A stretch of DNA of 64,000 nt, from assembly GCA_049324315.1 (NCBI GenBank), contig JBMOKU010000040.1:1-64000 (forward strand), in the 5' to 3' direction. Of the stretch, positions 7,941 through 16,270 are shown piece by piece. Origin of the DNA: JBMOKU01 sp049324315 (GTDB lineage: Bacteria; Bacillota; Clostridia; Peptostreptococcales; Thermotaleaceae). Made by a program: the position numbers and the translations under genes. Within the stretch, counting starts at the first letter, position 1, and each line of letters begins with the position of its first letter. The notes under the pieces are model-generated. The model searched no databases. It saw only the letters and a list, made by a program, of their open reading frames with translations, and had not been told where the DNA came from.

Positions 7941-8816
7941 ATGGATTTTTTACAGCAATTGATTAACGGACTCTCATTGGGGAGTGTTTATGCATTGATA
8001 GCCATTGGGTATACGATGGTATATGGAATTATTAAGCTCATTAATTTTGCCCATGGCGATATCTATATGACCGGAGCATATTTTGGTTTTTTAGCGGTGA
8101 CAAGATTGAAGCTCCCTTTTTTACCTGCATTATTATTGACCATGGTATGTAGTGCAATGATGGGGGTTGTTATTGAAAAGATTGCATATAAACCCTTAAG
8201 AAAATCCCCAAGAATTACCCTTTTAATAACGGCTATCGGGATGTCTTTGCTGTTGGAAAACGGGTTTCGATTATTATTTGGGCCGAACCCAAGACCTTTT
8301 CCAACGGTTTTAGAAACGAAAATGTATCATATAGGGGGATTGCAAATCAATAATATTCAGATATTGATTCTTGCTGTCTCTGTGATACTGGTTGTTATAT
8401 TGGAATATATCGTTTTTAGAACAAAAGCGGGCAAGGCCATGAGAGCGGCTTCCTTTGACAAGGATGCTGCAGCCCTTATGGGCATCAATGTAAACACCAT
8501 CATTTCCGTTACCTTTGCTATTGGTTCAGCCCTTGCCGGTGCAGGTGGTATCCTTGTAGGCATTGCTTATCCCAGAATAGACCCTTATATGGGAATCATG
8601 CCCGGATTAAAGGCCTTTGTAGCTGCTGTACTAGGTGGCATAGGCATCATCCCCGGTGCCATGATGGGTGGTCTGATTATGGGATTAACGGAGACTTTTA
8701 CAAAAGCCTTTGTGTCTACAAGACTATCTGATGCCATAGCTTTTGGTATATTGATCGTCATCCTTCTAGTAAAACCGGACGGTTTATTGGGTAAAAAAAT
8801 AAGCGAGAAAGTGTAG
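7941..8816 (+). CDS. livH: LIV-type ABC transporter permease LivH
   Basis: The 291-residue inner membrane permease is almost wholly hydrophobic with about eight membrane segments. Its opening, GLSLGSVYALIAIGYTMVYGIIKLINFAHGD, is diagnostic of LivH, as are the GRAMRA-like KAMRAASFDKDAAALMGI loop that contacts the ATPase and the ending DGLLGKK. AAGGAGGTC precedes the ATG. It pairs with LivM to form the channel energised by LivG and LivF, which follow in the same operon. Confidence 0.95.
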   Translation: MDFLQQLINGLSLGSVYALIAIGYTMVYGIIKLINFAHGDIYMTGAYFGFLAVTRLKLPFLPALLLTMVCSAMMGVVIEKIAYKPLRKSPRITLLITAIGMSLLLENGFRLLFGPNPRPFPTVLETKMYHIGGLQINNIQILILAVSVILVVILEYIVFRTKAGKAMRAASFDKDAAALMGINVNTIISVTFAIGSALAGAGGILVGIAYPRIDPYMGIMPGLKAFVAAVLGGIGIIPGAMMGGLIMGLTETFTKAFVSTRLSDAIAFGILIVILLVKPDGLLGKKISEKV

Positions 8817-8827
8817 GTGATGCAGCT

Positions 8828-9805
8828 ATGAGAAAATTCTTAGATAAAAAGATGCTATACACAGTTATATCACTTTCAATCATCTACTTGATACTTATGG
8901 GTTTGATGAATACAGGTATATTGAATAATTATTATATACAGATATTAATTGTTTTCGGTATCAATATCATTCTTGCTGTTTCCCTAAATTTGGTTCTTGG
9001 CTTTACCGGACAATTAGCCTTGGGCCATGCTGGATTTATGTCCGTTGGGGGATACACAGCAGCGATCCTTACGATGAAATTAGGACTGCCCTTTCCGTTG
9101 GTGTTGATTGCCGGAGGTATGCTGGCTGCCTTGTTTGGCTTCTTAATAGGTATGCCGATCCTAAGATTAAAGGGAGATTATCTGACCATTACAACACTAG
9201 GCTTTGGTGAAATTATCCGCGTCATCATCGTAAACTTGGATTTCCTAGGTGGTCCCAGGGGATTGCCTGGTATACCGAAGAAAACGACTTTTACCATCGT
9301 GTACTTGATTACCATTCTTTCTGTCATGGTAATCTATAATATTATCAATTCTTCACAAGGAAGGGCCATGAAGTCTATACGGGAAGACGAAATTGCTTCT
9401 GAAGCAATGGGCATCAATACCACGTCATACAAACTGAAAGCCTTTGTTATTGCATCCTTTTTTGCCGGGGTCGCAGGCGGGTTATATGCCCACTATTTCA
9501 TGTTCCTAGATCCCAGTTCATTTAATTTCTTAAAATCAACGGAAATCCTTACGTTTGTGGTTCTTGGCGGTATGGGCAGCCTTTCCGGCAGTATTTTAGC
9601 GGCAGGGGTCTTAACCTATTTGCCGGAATTACTGAGAAGTTTTTCAGAATATCGTATGATCATATATTCTGCATCTTTGATTATGTTAATGCTTTTTAGA
9701 CCTCAGGGTTTGCTGGGGACAAAGGAATTATCTTTTGACATGTTTAAGAAAGAAAAACCGGAAAAAGAGAGTAAGAATAAGGTGTTAGCAGAAAATACGA
9801 GGTAG
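8828..9805 (+). CDS. livM: LIV-type ABC transporter permease LivM
   Basis: The 325-residue membrane protein has LivM signatures: LNLVLGFTGQLALGHAGFMSVGGYTAA, LRLKGDYLTITTLGFGEIIR and the GRAMKSIREDEIASEAMGIN coupling loop. It ends with a charged cytoplasmic tail after FRPQGLLG. AGGTGATG lies just before the ATG, eleven bases after livH. It forms the heterodimeric permease with LivH. Confidence 0.95.
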   Translation: MRKFLDKKMLYTVISLSIIYLILMGLMNTGILNNYYIQILIVFGINIILAVSLNLVLGFTGQLALGHAGFMSVGGYTAAILTMKLGLPFPLVLIAGGMLAALFGFLIGMPILRLKGDYLTITTLGFGEIIRVIIVNLDFLGGPRGLPGIPKKTTFTIVYLITILSVMVIYNIINSSQGRAMKSIREDEIASEAMGINTTSYKLKAFVIASFFAGVAGGLYAHYFMFLDPSSFNFLKSTEILTFVVLGGMGSLSGSILAAGVLTYLPELLRSFSEYRMIIYSASLIMLMLFRPQGLLGTKELSFDMFKKEKPEKESKNKVLAENTR

Positions 9806-9819
9806 AAGAGGTGTACTTT

Positions 9820-10584
9820 ATGTCGGTATTAAAAGCTGAAAATTTGACAATGCAGTTTGGTGGATTAACAGCAGTATCAAACTTTTCGATAGATATAGGA
9901 AAAAATGATTTGATGGGACTCATAGGGCCTAACGGTGCAGGGAAAACCACGGTTTTTAATATGCTTACAGGTGTTTATGCACCCACCAGCGGTGAAATAT
10001 ACTTCGACGATGAGAATATCACCGGTTTAAAGCCTTATGAAATAACCCAAAAAAGAATTGCAAGGACCTTTCAGAATGTTAGATTGTTTAAAGACTTATC
10101 TGTCTTAGATAATGTGAAAATTTCCCTTAACTATCAGCTTTCTTCCGGTCTTTTTGACACGGTTGTCAGAACGCCAAAATTCAAGAAATCTGAGAAAGAA
10201 ATTGAAGAAAAGGCAATAGAATGCCTTAAAGTATTTAAGTTGGAAGACAAGACAAAAGAACTGGCAAAAAACTTACCCTACGGAGAGCAACGAAGATTGG
10301 AAATAGCCAGGGCACTGGCGGCAAAACCCAAATTGCTGCTCCTTGATGAACCGGCAGCCGGGATGAATCCCCAGGAAACCACAGCGTTGATGCATCTCAT
10401 CAAATGGATCAAAGATCATTTCAATATTTCCATCTTATTAATTGAACATGATATGAAGCTGGTTATGGGGATATGTGAAAAGATTGTGGTTTTGGACTAT
10501 GGAAAAATCCTGGCTGTAGGTACACCGGAGGAAGTGAAGTCCAATCCAGAGGTAATTAAGGCTTATCTGGGAGAGGGGGCGTAA
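9820..10584 (+). CDS. livG: LIV-type ABC transporter ATP-binding protein LivG
   Basis: This is a 254-residue ABC ATPase. Walker A GPNGAGKTT lies near residue 36, the LivG-type insertion with ARTFQNVRLF follows, and the signature region (YGEQRRLEIARALA), Walker B (LLLLDEPAAGMNP) and H-loop (EHDMK) come after. ATG 9820 is preferred over the in-frame GTG at 9811 because AGAGGTG sits seven bases before it. The signature has YGEQ rather than SGGQ, as is usual for LivG. Confidence 0.95.
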   Translation: MSVLKAENLTMQFGGLTAVSNFSIDIGKNDLMGLIGPNGAGKTTVFNMLTGVYAPTSGEIYFDDENITGLKPYEITQKRIARTFQNVRLFKDLSVLDNVKISLNYQLSSGLFDTVVRTPKFKKSEKEIEEKAIECLKVFKLEDKTKELAKNLPYGEQRRLEIARALAAKPKLLLLDEPAAGMNPQETTALMHLIKWIKDHFNISILLIEHDMKLVMGICEKIVVLDYGKILAVGTPEEVKSNPEVIKAYLGEGA

Positions 10585-10585
10585 T

Positions 10586-11290
10586 ATGTTAACCATTGAA
10601 AATCTCAACGTATATTATGGTGCGATTCATGCTTTAAAAGACTTGCATATAGAAGTTGCCCAAGGAGAGATCGTAACACTCATTGGAGCAAATGGTGCGG
10701 GGAAAACCTCGACATTAAGGGCGATTTCAGGATTAATACCTGTAAAGAGCGGAACCGTGAAGCTTGAAAAAAAAGATATAACCAACCTGCCGCCCCATGA
10801 AGTTGTCTGCTTGGGCATGTCCCACGTTCCGGAAGGAAGAAGGGTTTTTGCCAATATGACCGTCATGGAGAATATAGAGCTGGGGGCTTATCTTAGAAAA
10901 GATAAATCCGGTGTAAAACAGGATATGGAGAAGGCATTTGCCAGATTTCCAAGATTGAAAGAAAGGATGCGTCAAAGAGCCGGAACCCTTAGCGGCGGGG
11001 AGCAGCAAATGCTGGCCATTGCTAGAGCATTGATGATACAACCCAAACTGCTGCTTATGGATGAGCCTTCCATGGGACTGGCTCCATTGATTGTACAAGA
11101 TATCTTTGAAATCATCAAGGAAATCAACCATTCGGGAACAACCGTTTTATTGGTGGAGCAAAATGCCCATATGGCTTTATCAGTTGCCAACAAAGCCTAT
11201 GTTTTGGAAACCGGAAATATCGTCTTGAGCGGAGAAGCCCGTGAACTGCTTAATAATGATTCCGTAAGAAGTGCATATTTAGGTGAATAG
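10586..11290 (+). CDS. livF: LIV-type ABC transporter ATP-binding protein LivF
   Basis: The 234-residue ABC ATPase has Walker A GANGAGKTS, the LivF motif HVPEGRRVFANMTVMENIELGAY, signature LSGGEQQMLAIARALM and Walker B LLLMDEPSMGLAP. Its ATG follows the livG stop directly. It completes the livKHMGF transporter. The operon ends in the bidirectional terminator shared with acpP. Confidence 0.95.
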   Translation: MLTIENLNVYYGAIHALKDLHIEVAQGEIVTLIGANGAGKTSTLRAISGLIPVKSGTVKLEKKDITNLPPHEVVCLGMSHVPEGRRVFANMTVMENIELGAYLRKDKSGVKQDMEKAFARFPRLKERMRQRAGTLSGGEQQMLAIARALMIQPKLLLMDEPSMGLAPLIVQDIFEIIKEINHSGTTVLLVEQNAHMALSVANKAYVLETGNIVLSGEARELLNNDSVRSAYLGE

Positions 11291-11305
11291 CTGTATCACA
11301 AAAAG

Positions 11306-11340
11306 GAAAAAGTAGCTTGGTATTACCAAACTACTTTTTC
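11306..11340. terminator. bidirectional terminator between livF and acpP
   Basis: AAAAAGTAG-C-TTGGT, loop ATT, ACCAA-A-CTACTTTTT: an A-tract, a 9-bp interrupted stem and a T-tract, usable in both directions. The acpP stop codon lies inside the right arm. Confidence 0.85.
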
Positions 11341-11561
11341 TCTTCTACGTATTTAACGATGTCGCCGATATTCTTGAAGTTTTCAGCATCTTCATCAGGA
11401 ATCTCAACATCGAATTCATCTTCAATTGCCATAATGATTTCTACAGCATCCAATGAGTCTGCTTCTAAATCATTCATAAGAGAAGTTTCTTTTGTGATTT
11501 CTACATCATCATCTAAACCTAATTGATCAATGATGATTTCTTTTATTTTTTCAAATACCAT
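11331..11561 (-). CDS. acpP: acyl carrier protein
   Basis: The 76-residue acidic protein has the acyl carrier motif EADSLDAVEIIMAIEDEF. Its Ser, at about residue 37, takes the 4'-phosphopantetheine arm that carries fatty acyl chains as thioesters. Length and composition are normal for AcpP. A good GGGAGG lies upstream (minus strand, 11569-11574). It stands alone here rather than within a fab cluster, so it could be the main ACP or a second copy. Confidence 0.92.
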   Translation of the reverse strand: MVFEKIKEIIIDQLGLDDDVEITKETSLMNDLEADSLDAVEIIMAIEDEFDVEIPDEDAENFKNIGDIVKYVEEKK

Positions 11562-11718
11562 GTATATGCCTCCCTTGATATATTTATTGAAACCACTTTG
11601 TGGCCCTTAACGTGATTTATTTTACCATAGATGGATGAAAAATACTACAAAAAATCAAGACAATCATTAAAATTTTATATCTTTTATCTTCCTTTAAGTT
11701 TAACACATAGGAAGGATT

Positions 11719-12957
11719 CTATTCATCTTTTTTCTTATGCTTATTTTTCACGTAATCATGGATTTGCTCTGCCACATCCCGTGCCATTTTGACGGCCACT
11801 ACGACCGTTTTAGCTCCGGTTACCACATCACCGGAAGCAAAAACGCCTTCTCTGGTTGTCATGCCGAAATCATCGGTAATCAATAATCCCCGGTCATTAA
11901 TATCGATTCCTTCCGTGGTGGTAACGATGTTTTTCCGCGGTCCTTGACTGGCGGCGATAATGATAGAATCAGAAGGAATAATGAATTCTGAGTCTTGTAC
12001 TACCTCCACTTTATCGTCTACAAGATGGGTCTTTACACACTTGATGCCATCATCTAATATTTCGATGGGAGAAGTGAAATATTGAAATTTTACGCCGTCT
12101 ATTCTGGCCATTTCCACTTCTATATCCCGTGCCGGCATGCTTTCACGGTCTCTGCGGTAGAGAATTTTTACCTCCCGGGCTCCATGCCGAATGGCAGTAC
12201 GGGCAGCATCCATGGCCGTATTCCCACCACCTACGACGCATACCAGATCACCCAACTGATAAGCCTGGGGACTTCTTAGGTAATCAATGGCGTAATGGAC
12301 ATGCCCCAGACTTTCACCCTTGATTCTCAGGATATTTGGCCGCCAAACACCGGTGGCAATAAAAACAGCATCATAGCCGTCTTCGAAAAGGGTATCGATG
12401 GTAATGACGGGTCCGATGAGGGTATTGGGACGAATTTTGACACCCATTTCCATCAGACGCTGTGCAATCCTGTCTAGAATGGATTTTGGAAGTCTGAATT
12501 CCGGGATACCATAACGAAGGAAACCGCCAATTCTATCCTGGGCTTCAAAAATGGTGACACGATGACCCTTTGCAGCCAGATAGGTGGCAGCCGTTAGGCC
12601 TGCAGGTCCTGAACCGATGACGGCAACCCGACTGTCTAATAGATCTTTTTTCTCTACAGGGACGCGGTTAAGAAAATAATCAGAAATATAGTTTTCTATG
12701 GAGCTGATCTGTACAGGTTCTTGTTTCTTATTGAGTATACAGTGACCCTCGCATTGGTTTTCATGGGGGCAAACCAGAGAACAGATAATGGAAAGGGGAT
12801 TGTTCTCGAATAGATTTTTACCGGCTTCTTCGATAGAGCCGCTGACAAAATCGCCGATAAACTTTGGTATATCTGTTTCAATGGGGCAGCCCTTTCTACA
12901 CTGGGGGTTTTTACACTGTAGACATCTTTTGGCTTCACGTATGATATCCTTTGACAT
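11719..12957 (-). CDS. GltD/NfnB-like NAD(P)-dependent flavoprotein
   Basis: The 412-residue protein has an N-terminal iron-sulfur region with Cys-rich CLQCKNPQCRKGCPI and CSLVCPHENQCEGHC. A FAD dinucleotide-binding fold follows (VAVIGSGPAGLTAATYLA), then an NAD(P) fold (VCVVGGGNTAMDAARTAIR) and the closing FAD motif GVFASGDVVTGAKTVVVAVK. This is the layout of the glutamate synthase small subunit and of NfnB. Neither a GltB large subunit nor NfnA is adjacent, so it may be an orphan electron-transfer flavoprotein. It follows the ABC-F gene by 56 bases on the same strand and may be co-transcribed. Confidence 0.8.
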   Translation of the reverse strand: MSKDIIREAKRCLQCKNPQCRKGCPIETDIPKFIGDFVSGSIEEAGKNLFENNPLSIICSLVCPHENQCEGHCILNKKQEPVQISSIENYISDYFLNRVPVEKKDLLDSRVAVIGSGPAGLTAATYLAAKGHRVTIFEAQDRIGGFLRYGIPEFRLPKSILDRIAQRLMEMGVKIRPNTLIGPVITIDTLFEDGYDAVFIATGVWRPNILRIKGESLGHVHYAIDYLRSPQAYQLGDLVCVVGGGNTAMDAARTAIRHGAREVKILYRRDRESMPARDIEVEMARIDGVKFQYFTSPIEILDDGIKCVKTHLVDDKVEVVQDSEFIIPSDSIIIAASQGPRKNIVTTTEGIDINDRGLLITDDFGMTTREGVFASGDVVTGAKTVVVAVKMARDVAEQIHDYVKNKHKKKDE

Positions 12958-13013
12958 GTTGTCCTCCTAAATCTTATACAAAGTTAGTTGTAATTATACC
13001 ATCTAATTAAAGA

Positions 13014-14930
13014 TTATTCTAAATATTCTTCCCATTGTGTATAAAGAAGATCCAACTGCTCCTTCAGAGAAACTGTTTCCATATGGATTTCCCGGCTGCG
13101 TTCAGGATCAGCGTATACTTCTTCCTGACACATGAGGTGCTCAAGATCCCGTAATTGTTCTTCCAACAAAAGGATCTGTGTTTCTATTTCTTCCCTTTGT
13201 TTCTTTAATTTCCGAATTTCCTGCTGTTTCTCCTTCTCTTTTTTTCTTTCATCCTTCAATTGGGTTTTTGTCTTTTGCGGTCCTATGGATTCGTCCTCAG
13301 GCTCTGCCAGTTCTCTCTTCTTTTCTTGATAATATCGGTAGTTACCCAAAAATTCCTGGATGCCTTCAGGAGACATTTCAAATATTTTCGTCGTTACTTT
13401 ATTCAGAAAATATCGGTCATGGGAAATGATGAAAAGCGTACCGTCGTAATTGATCAGTGCCTCTTCCAAAACTTCCTTTGATGCGATATCTAAATGGTTT
13501 GTAGGCTCGTCCATCAGCAGAAAATTGGCCTTTGAGAGGATCAGTTTTAACAGGGATAGCCTGCTTTTTTCTCCACCACTTAACACGGAGATGGGTTTAA
13601 AAACATCTTCGCCCATGAAAAGAAAGGATCCCAAAAGGGTTCTAACGTAGGTTTGACTAAAATAGATATTTTCTTCCCAAATTTCATCAATCAGTGTATT
13701 GTCGGGATTTAGACCGGATTGCTCCTGGTCATAATAGCCTAAGTGTACATTATGACCTACCTTCAAATTTCCTTCATCATAGGAAATTAAGCCTAAAAGA
13801 ATTTTAAAAAGCGTAGATTTGCCGATACCATTGGGACCGATGAGTCCCACCCGTTCTCCTTTGAAAATACGGAAATTCACATGGTCAAATAATCTTTGAT
13901 CGTCAAAACTTTTAGTGAGATTATTGACTTCGATGACATCATTTCCACTTTTAATCCGGGTTTCAAAATGGATTTTCACCTTTTTATTGAATAGTACAGG
14001 CTTATCGATGCGCTCCACATGTTCCAGGCGCTTTTCTCTGCTTTTTGCCCTCTTTGCCAGCTTTTCTGTGCCGTGCTGCTTGAATCTTCGAATGATCTCT
14101 TCTTGCTTCTCGATTTCTTTCTGCTGTTCGATATATTCTTTTAACTGTTGTTCATAGTATACCTTTTTCTTATCTGCATAAAAGGAATAGTTTCCATGAA
14201 AAACCGTTAGCCTGGTGCTCTCGATTTCAAAGATTTTATCGACGACTTCATCTAAAAAGTATCGATCATGGGAAATGAGTAAAACCGTGCCGTTGTAAGT
14301 TTTAAGGTAGCTTTCCAGCCATTCCGTCGCATTCATATCCAAGTGGTTGGTAGGCTCGTCCAGTAACAAAATATCCGGTTTGGTAAGGAGCAGCTTAGCG
14401 AGACTGATTCTGGTTTTTTGTCCTCCACTCAGTTGATAAATGGGCTGCTCAAATTCTTCGGGAGAAAAGCCTAAGCCCCTAAGGACGCCCCGGACTTCGC
14501 TCATATATCCATAACCATTCTTTTGTTGAAATTCTTCGGAACGCTTTGCGTATTCTTCCATCAATCGATCTAATTCGCTGCTGGTACCCTCTACACTTTG
14601 ATCTGCGATCTCCTTTTCCATACGGCGAAGATCATTTTCCATCTGAATAAGGGCATCAAACACATGGAGGGTTTCTTGGATTACGGTACTTTCCAAGGAT
14701 AGACCGGTGTTTTGCTCCAAATATCCAATGGTTATATTCTTTGATAGATAAAAGTCACCGCTGTCATAGCCATATTGACCTGTCAAAATCTTAAATAACG
14801 TGGTCTTTCCTGCACCATTGGCACCAACAAGGCCAACTTTTTCCCCTTGATTTACGGAAAAGGAGATACCTTGTAAGATGGTATCAATGCCAAAGGATTT
14901 CGTAATATTATTGCATGATAATATAATCAT
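13014..14930 (-). CDS. ABC-F family ATP-binding protein
   Basis: The 638-residue soluble protein has two ABC domains and no membrane segments. Walker A1 GANGAGKTT and signature LSGGQKTRISLAKLL are followed by a long charged linker (residues about 240-320) and then by GPNGIGKST and LSGGEKSRLSLLKLIL. A Lys/Glu-rich coiled coil of about 90 residues ends the protein. ABC-F proteins act on the ribosome, either as translation factors of the YdiF/Uup type or in antibiotic protection. The long C-terminal coil fits the YdiF/Uup type. GGAGG abuts the first of two in-frame ATGs, so the second (14930) has the better spacing. Confidence 0.88.
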   Translation of the reverse strand: MIILSCNNITKSFGIDTILQGISFSVNQGEKVGLVGANGAGKTTLFKILTGQYGYDSGDFYLSKNITIGYLEQNTGLSLESTVIQETLHVFDALIQMENDLRRMEKEIADQSVEGTSSELDRLMEEYAKRSEEFQQKNGYGYMSEVRGVLRGLGFSPEEFEQPIYQLSGGQKTRISLAKLLLTKPDILLLDEPTNHLDMNATEWLESYLKTYNGTVLLISHDRYFLDEVVDKIFEIESTRLTVFHGNYSFYADKKKVYYEQQLKEYIEQQKEIEKQEEIIRRFKQHGTEKLAKRAKSREKRLEHVERIDKPVLFNKKVKIHFETRIKSGNDVIEVNNLTKSFDDQRLFDHVNFRIFKGERVGLIGPNGIGKSTLFKILLGLISYDEGNLKVGHNVHLGYYDQEQSGLNPDNTLIDEIWEENIYFSQTYVRTLLGSFLFMGEDVFKPISVLSGGEKSRLSLLKLILSKANFLLMDEPTNHLDIASKEVLEEALINYDGTLFIISHDRYFLNKVTTKIFEMSPEGIQEFLGNYRYYQEKKRELAEPEDESIGPQKTKTQLKDERKKEKEKQQEIRKLKKQREEIETQILLLEEQLRDLEHLMCQEEVYADPERSREIHMETVSLKEQLDLLYTQWEEYLE

Positions 14931-15106
14931 AGCCATCCTCCAATACTAAGGAAAAGAATTTTTTCATTTATAAGGAATGATTTTAGAAAATCATGGTATA
15001 ATTGTTGTTAAGCAGAATGTGATTAATTTACACACGACTATATTGTATCAAAAAAAATAGACAATTAAAACGAAAAAAGGCTGTTACGTTCTTGTCCCAC
15101 TTGAAA

Positions 15107-15135
15107 TTGACATCGTTTATGTTGAATGATATAAT
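15107..15135 (+). promoter_or_regulatory. rex promoter
   Basis: TTGACA at 15107-15112, exactly 17 bases, then TATAAT at 15130-15135 form a full consensus vegetative promoter 55 bases before the rex start. Confidence 0.85.
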
Positions 15136-15190
15136 TTTGTCAATAAATTTATAAGACTTAAAAAAAATTGATATAGGAGTAGATACGGTT

Positions 15191-15826
15191 ATGGAGAGAG
15201 AACTTACGAAAATATCAATGGCTGTGGTTAGAAGACTGCCAAAGTATCACAGATATCTAAAGGATTTAATGGAAAAAGATATTCATAGGATATCATCTAA
15301 GGAATTGAGCCGTGTCATTGGATTTACTGCTTCCCAAATCAGACAAGATTTGAACAACTTTGGAGGATTTGGACAGCAAGGGTATGGCTACAATGTGGAG
15401 GAACTGTACCATGAAATCGGTAAAATCCTTGGATTGACAAAGTCTTATACCACCATCATCGTGGGCGCAGGAAATCTGGGGCAAGCCATTGCCAACTATA
15501 CCAGCTTTGAGAAATCCGGCTTTGTGCCTTTAGCTATGTTCGATATTAATCCAAGACTTATTGGTATGAAGATACGAGATATTGAAATCATGGATGAAGA
15601 AAAATTAGAGGATTTTATCAAAGCCCACCATGTTGATATCGGCATTATCTGTACACCGAAAGAACAGGCACAGGGTGTTGCCGAAAAATTGATCAGAAGC
15701 AATATCAAGGGTATATGGAACTTTGCACCGACAGATCTTCGGGTAGACGAAAATGTGATTGTAGAGAATGTACATTTAAATGAAAGTTTATTTACCCTGT
15801 CATATTTATTAAATAGAAAAAAATAA
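15191..15826 (+). CDS. rex: redox-sensing transcriptional repressor Rex
   Basis: The 211-residue protein has an N-terminal winged helix ending in the diagnostic SKELSRVIGFTASQIRQDLNNFGGFGQQGYGYNV, then a Rossmann fold with the NADH-binding motif GAGNLGQAIANY at about residue 95 and a C-terminal swapped helix. Rex senses the NADH/NAD+ ratio and represses fermentation genes when NADH is low. AGGAG lies ten bases upstream. The acyl-CoA dehydrogenase/Etf operon that follows carries a matching operator at 16165-16182. Confidence 0.96.
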   Translation: MERELTKISMAVVRRLPKYHRYLKDLMEKDIHRISSKELSRVIGFTASQIRQDLNNFGGFGQQGYGYNVEELYHEIGKILGLTKSYTTIIVGAGNLGQAIANYTSFEKSGFVPLAMFDINPRLIGMKIRDIEIMDEEKLEDFIKAHHVDIGIICTPKEQAQGVAEKLIRSNIKGIWNFAPTDLRVDENVIVENVHLNESLFTLSYLLNRKK

Positions 15827-15830
15827 GATA

Positions 15831-15966
15831 TTAACAGAAATGTAGGGAAAATTGAGCGGAACCATGGGGACGGTTCGAGCGTTTCCGAAGCGCAGCGAAG
15901 GACCGAAGGGAAAACGATGGAACTGTCCCCGTGGTGAAGCGGTTAACAGAAATGTAGGGAAAATTG
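15831..15966. repeat. family B hairpin repeat flanked by 24-bp direct repeats
   Basis: A perfect 24-bp direct repeat (15831-15854 and 15943-15966, starting TTAACAGAAATG) flanks an 88-bp element. The element's ends are imperfect inverted repeats, ACCATGGGGACGGTTC and GGAACTGTCCCCGTGGT. Related elements occur at 19719-19810, 61447-61548 and 62531-62600. The flanks look like a target-site duplication or a tandem duplication. Confidence 0.8.
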
Positions 15967-16040
15967 GACAGTGTACAGAAAATTGGACAATGATTGTCAC
16001 TCATTTAACAAACTTTCCAACGTGTATTTACCTTAATAAA

Positions 16041-16072
16041 AAAAGTGTACGTATTTTCGTACACTTTTTTTA
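16041..16072. terminator. terminator downstream of rex
   Basis: GTGTACG (16045-16051) pairs with CGTACAC (16058-16064), preceded by A-tracts and followed by TTTTTTT. It could work in both directions. Confidence 0.85.
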
Positions 16073-16164
16073 TGTCTTTTCAACTATTCGCCATAATTAA
16101 CGTAAATTAATGAAAGACAAAGAATCGATCTCAGAGGGCATATTTCCTAGATGGATAGGAAAAA

Positions 16165-16182
16165 TTGAAAAATAATTAACAA
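16165..16182 (+). promoter_or_regulatory. Rex operator
   Basis: TTGAAAA-ATAA-TTAACAA fits the published Rex consensus TTGWWAA-N4-TTWWCAA at every specified position. It lies about 90 bases before the acyl-CoA dehydrogenase start, next to the rex gene itself. Confidence 0.8.
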
Positions 16183-16195
16183 ACACATGAATAGT

Positions 16196-16211
16196 TGGCA
16201 TGATTTATGCT
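16196..16211 (+). promoter_or_regulatory. candidate sigma-54-like promoter of the acyl-CoA dehydrogenase operon
   Basis: TGGCATGATTTATGCT has GG and GC elements spaced ten bases apart as in -24/-12 promoters, with ATGC instead of TTGC at -12. No good -35/-10 pair was found in this interval. It begins 14 bases downstream of the Rex operator. Confidence 0.4.
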
Positions 16212-16270
16212 TTATATTTTCAGTGTATTCAAGAATATGATTTGCTTTCGTGATAGAGGAGGGAATAAAA

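Noticed and set aside
14995..15035. Rex operator upstream of rex itself
   Set aside because: A TTGTTAA half-site is present but no matching second half follows at the proper distance.
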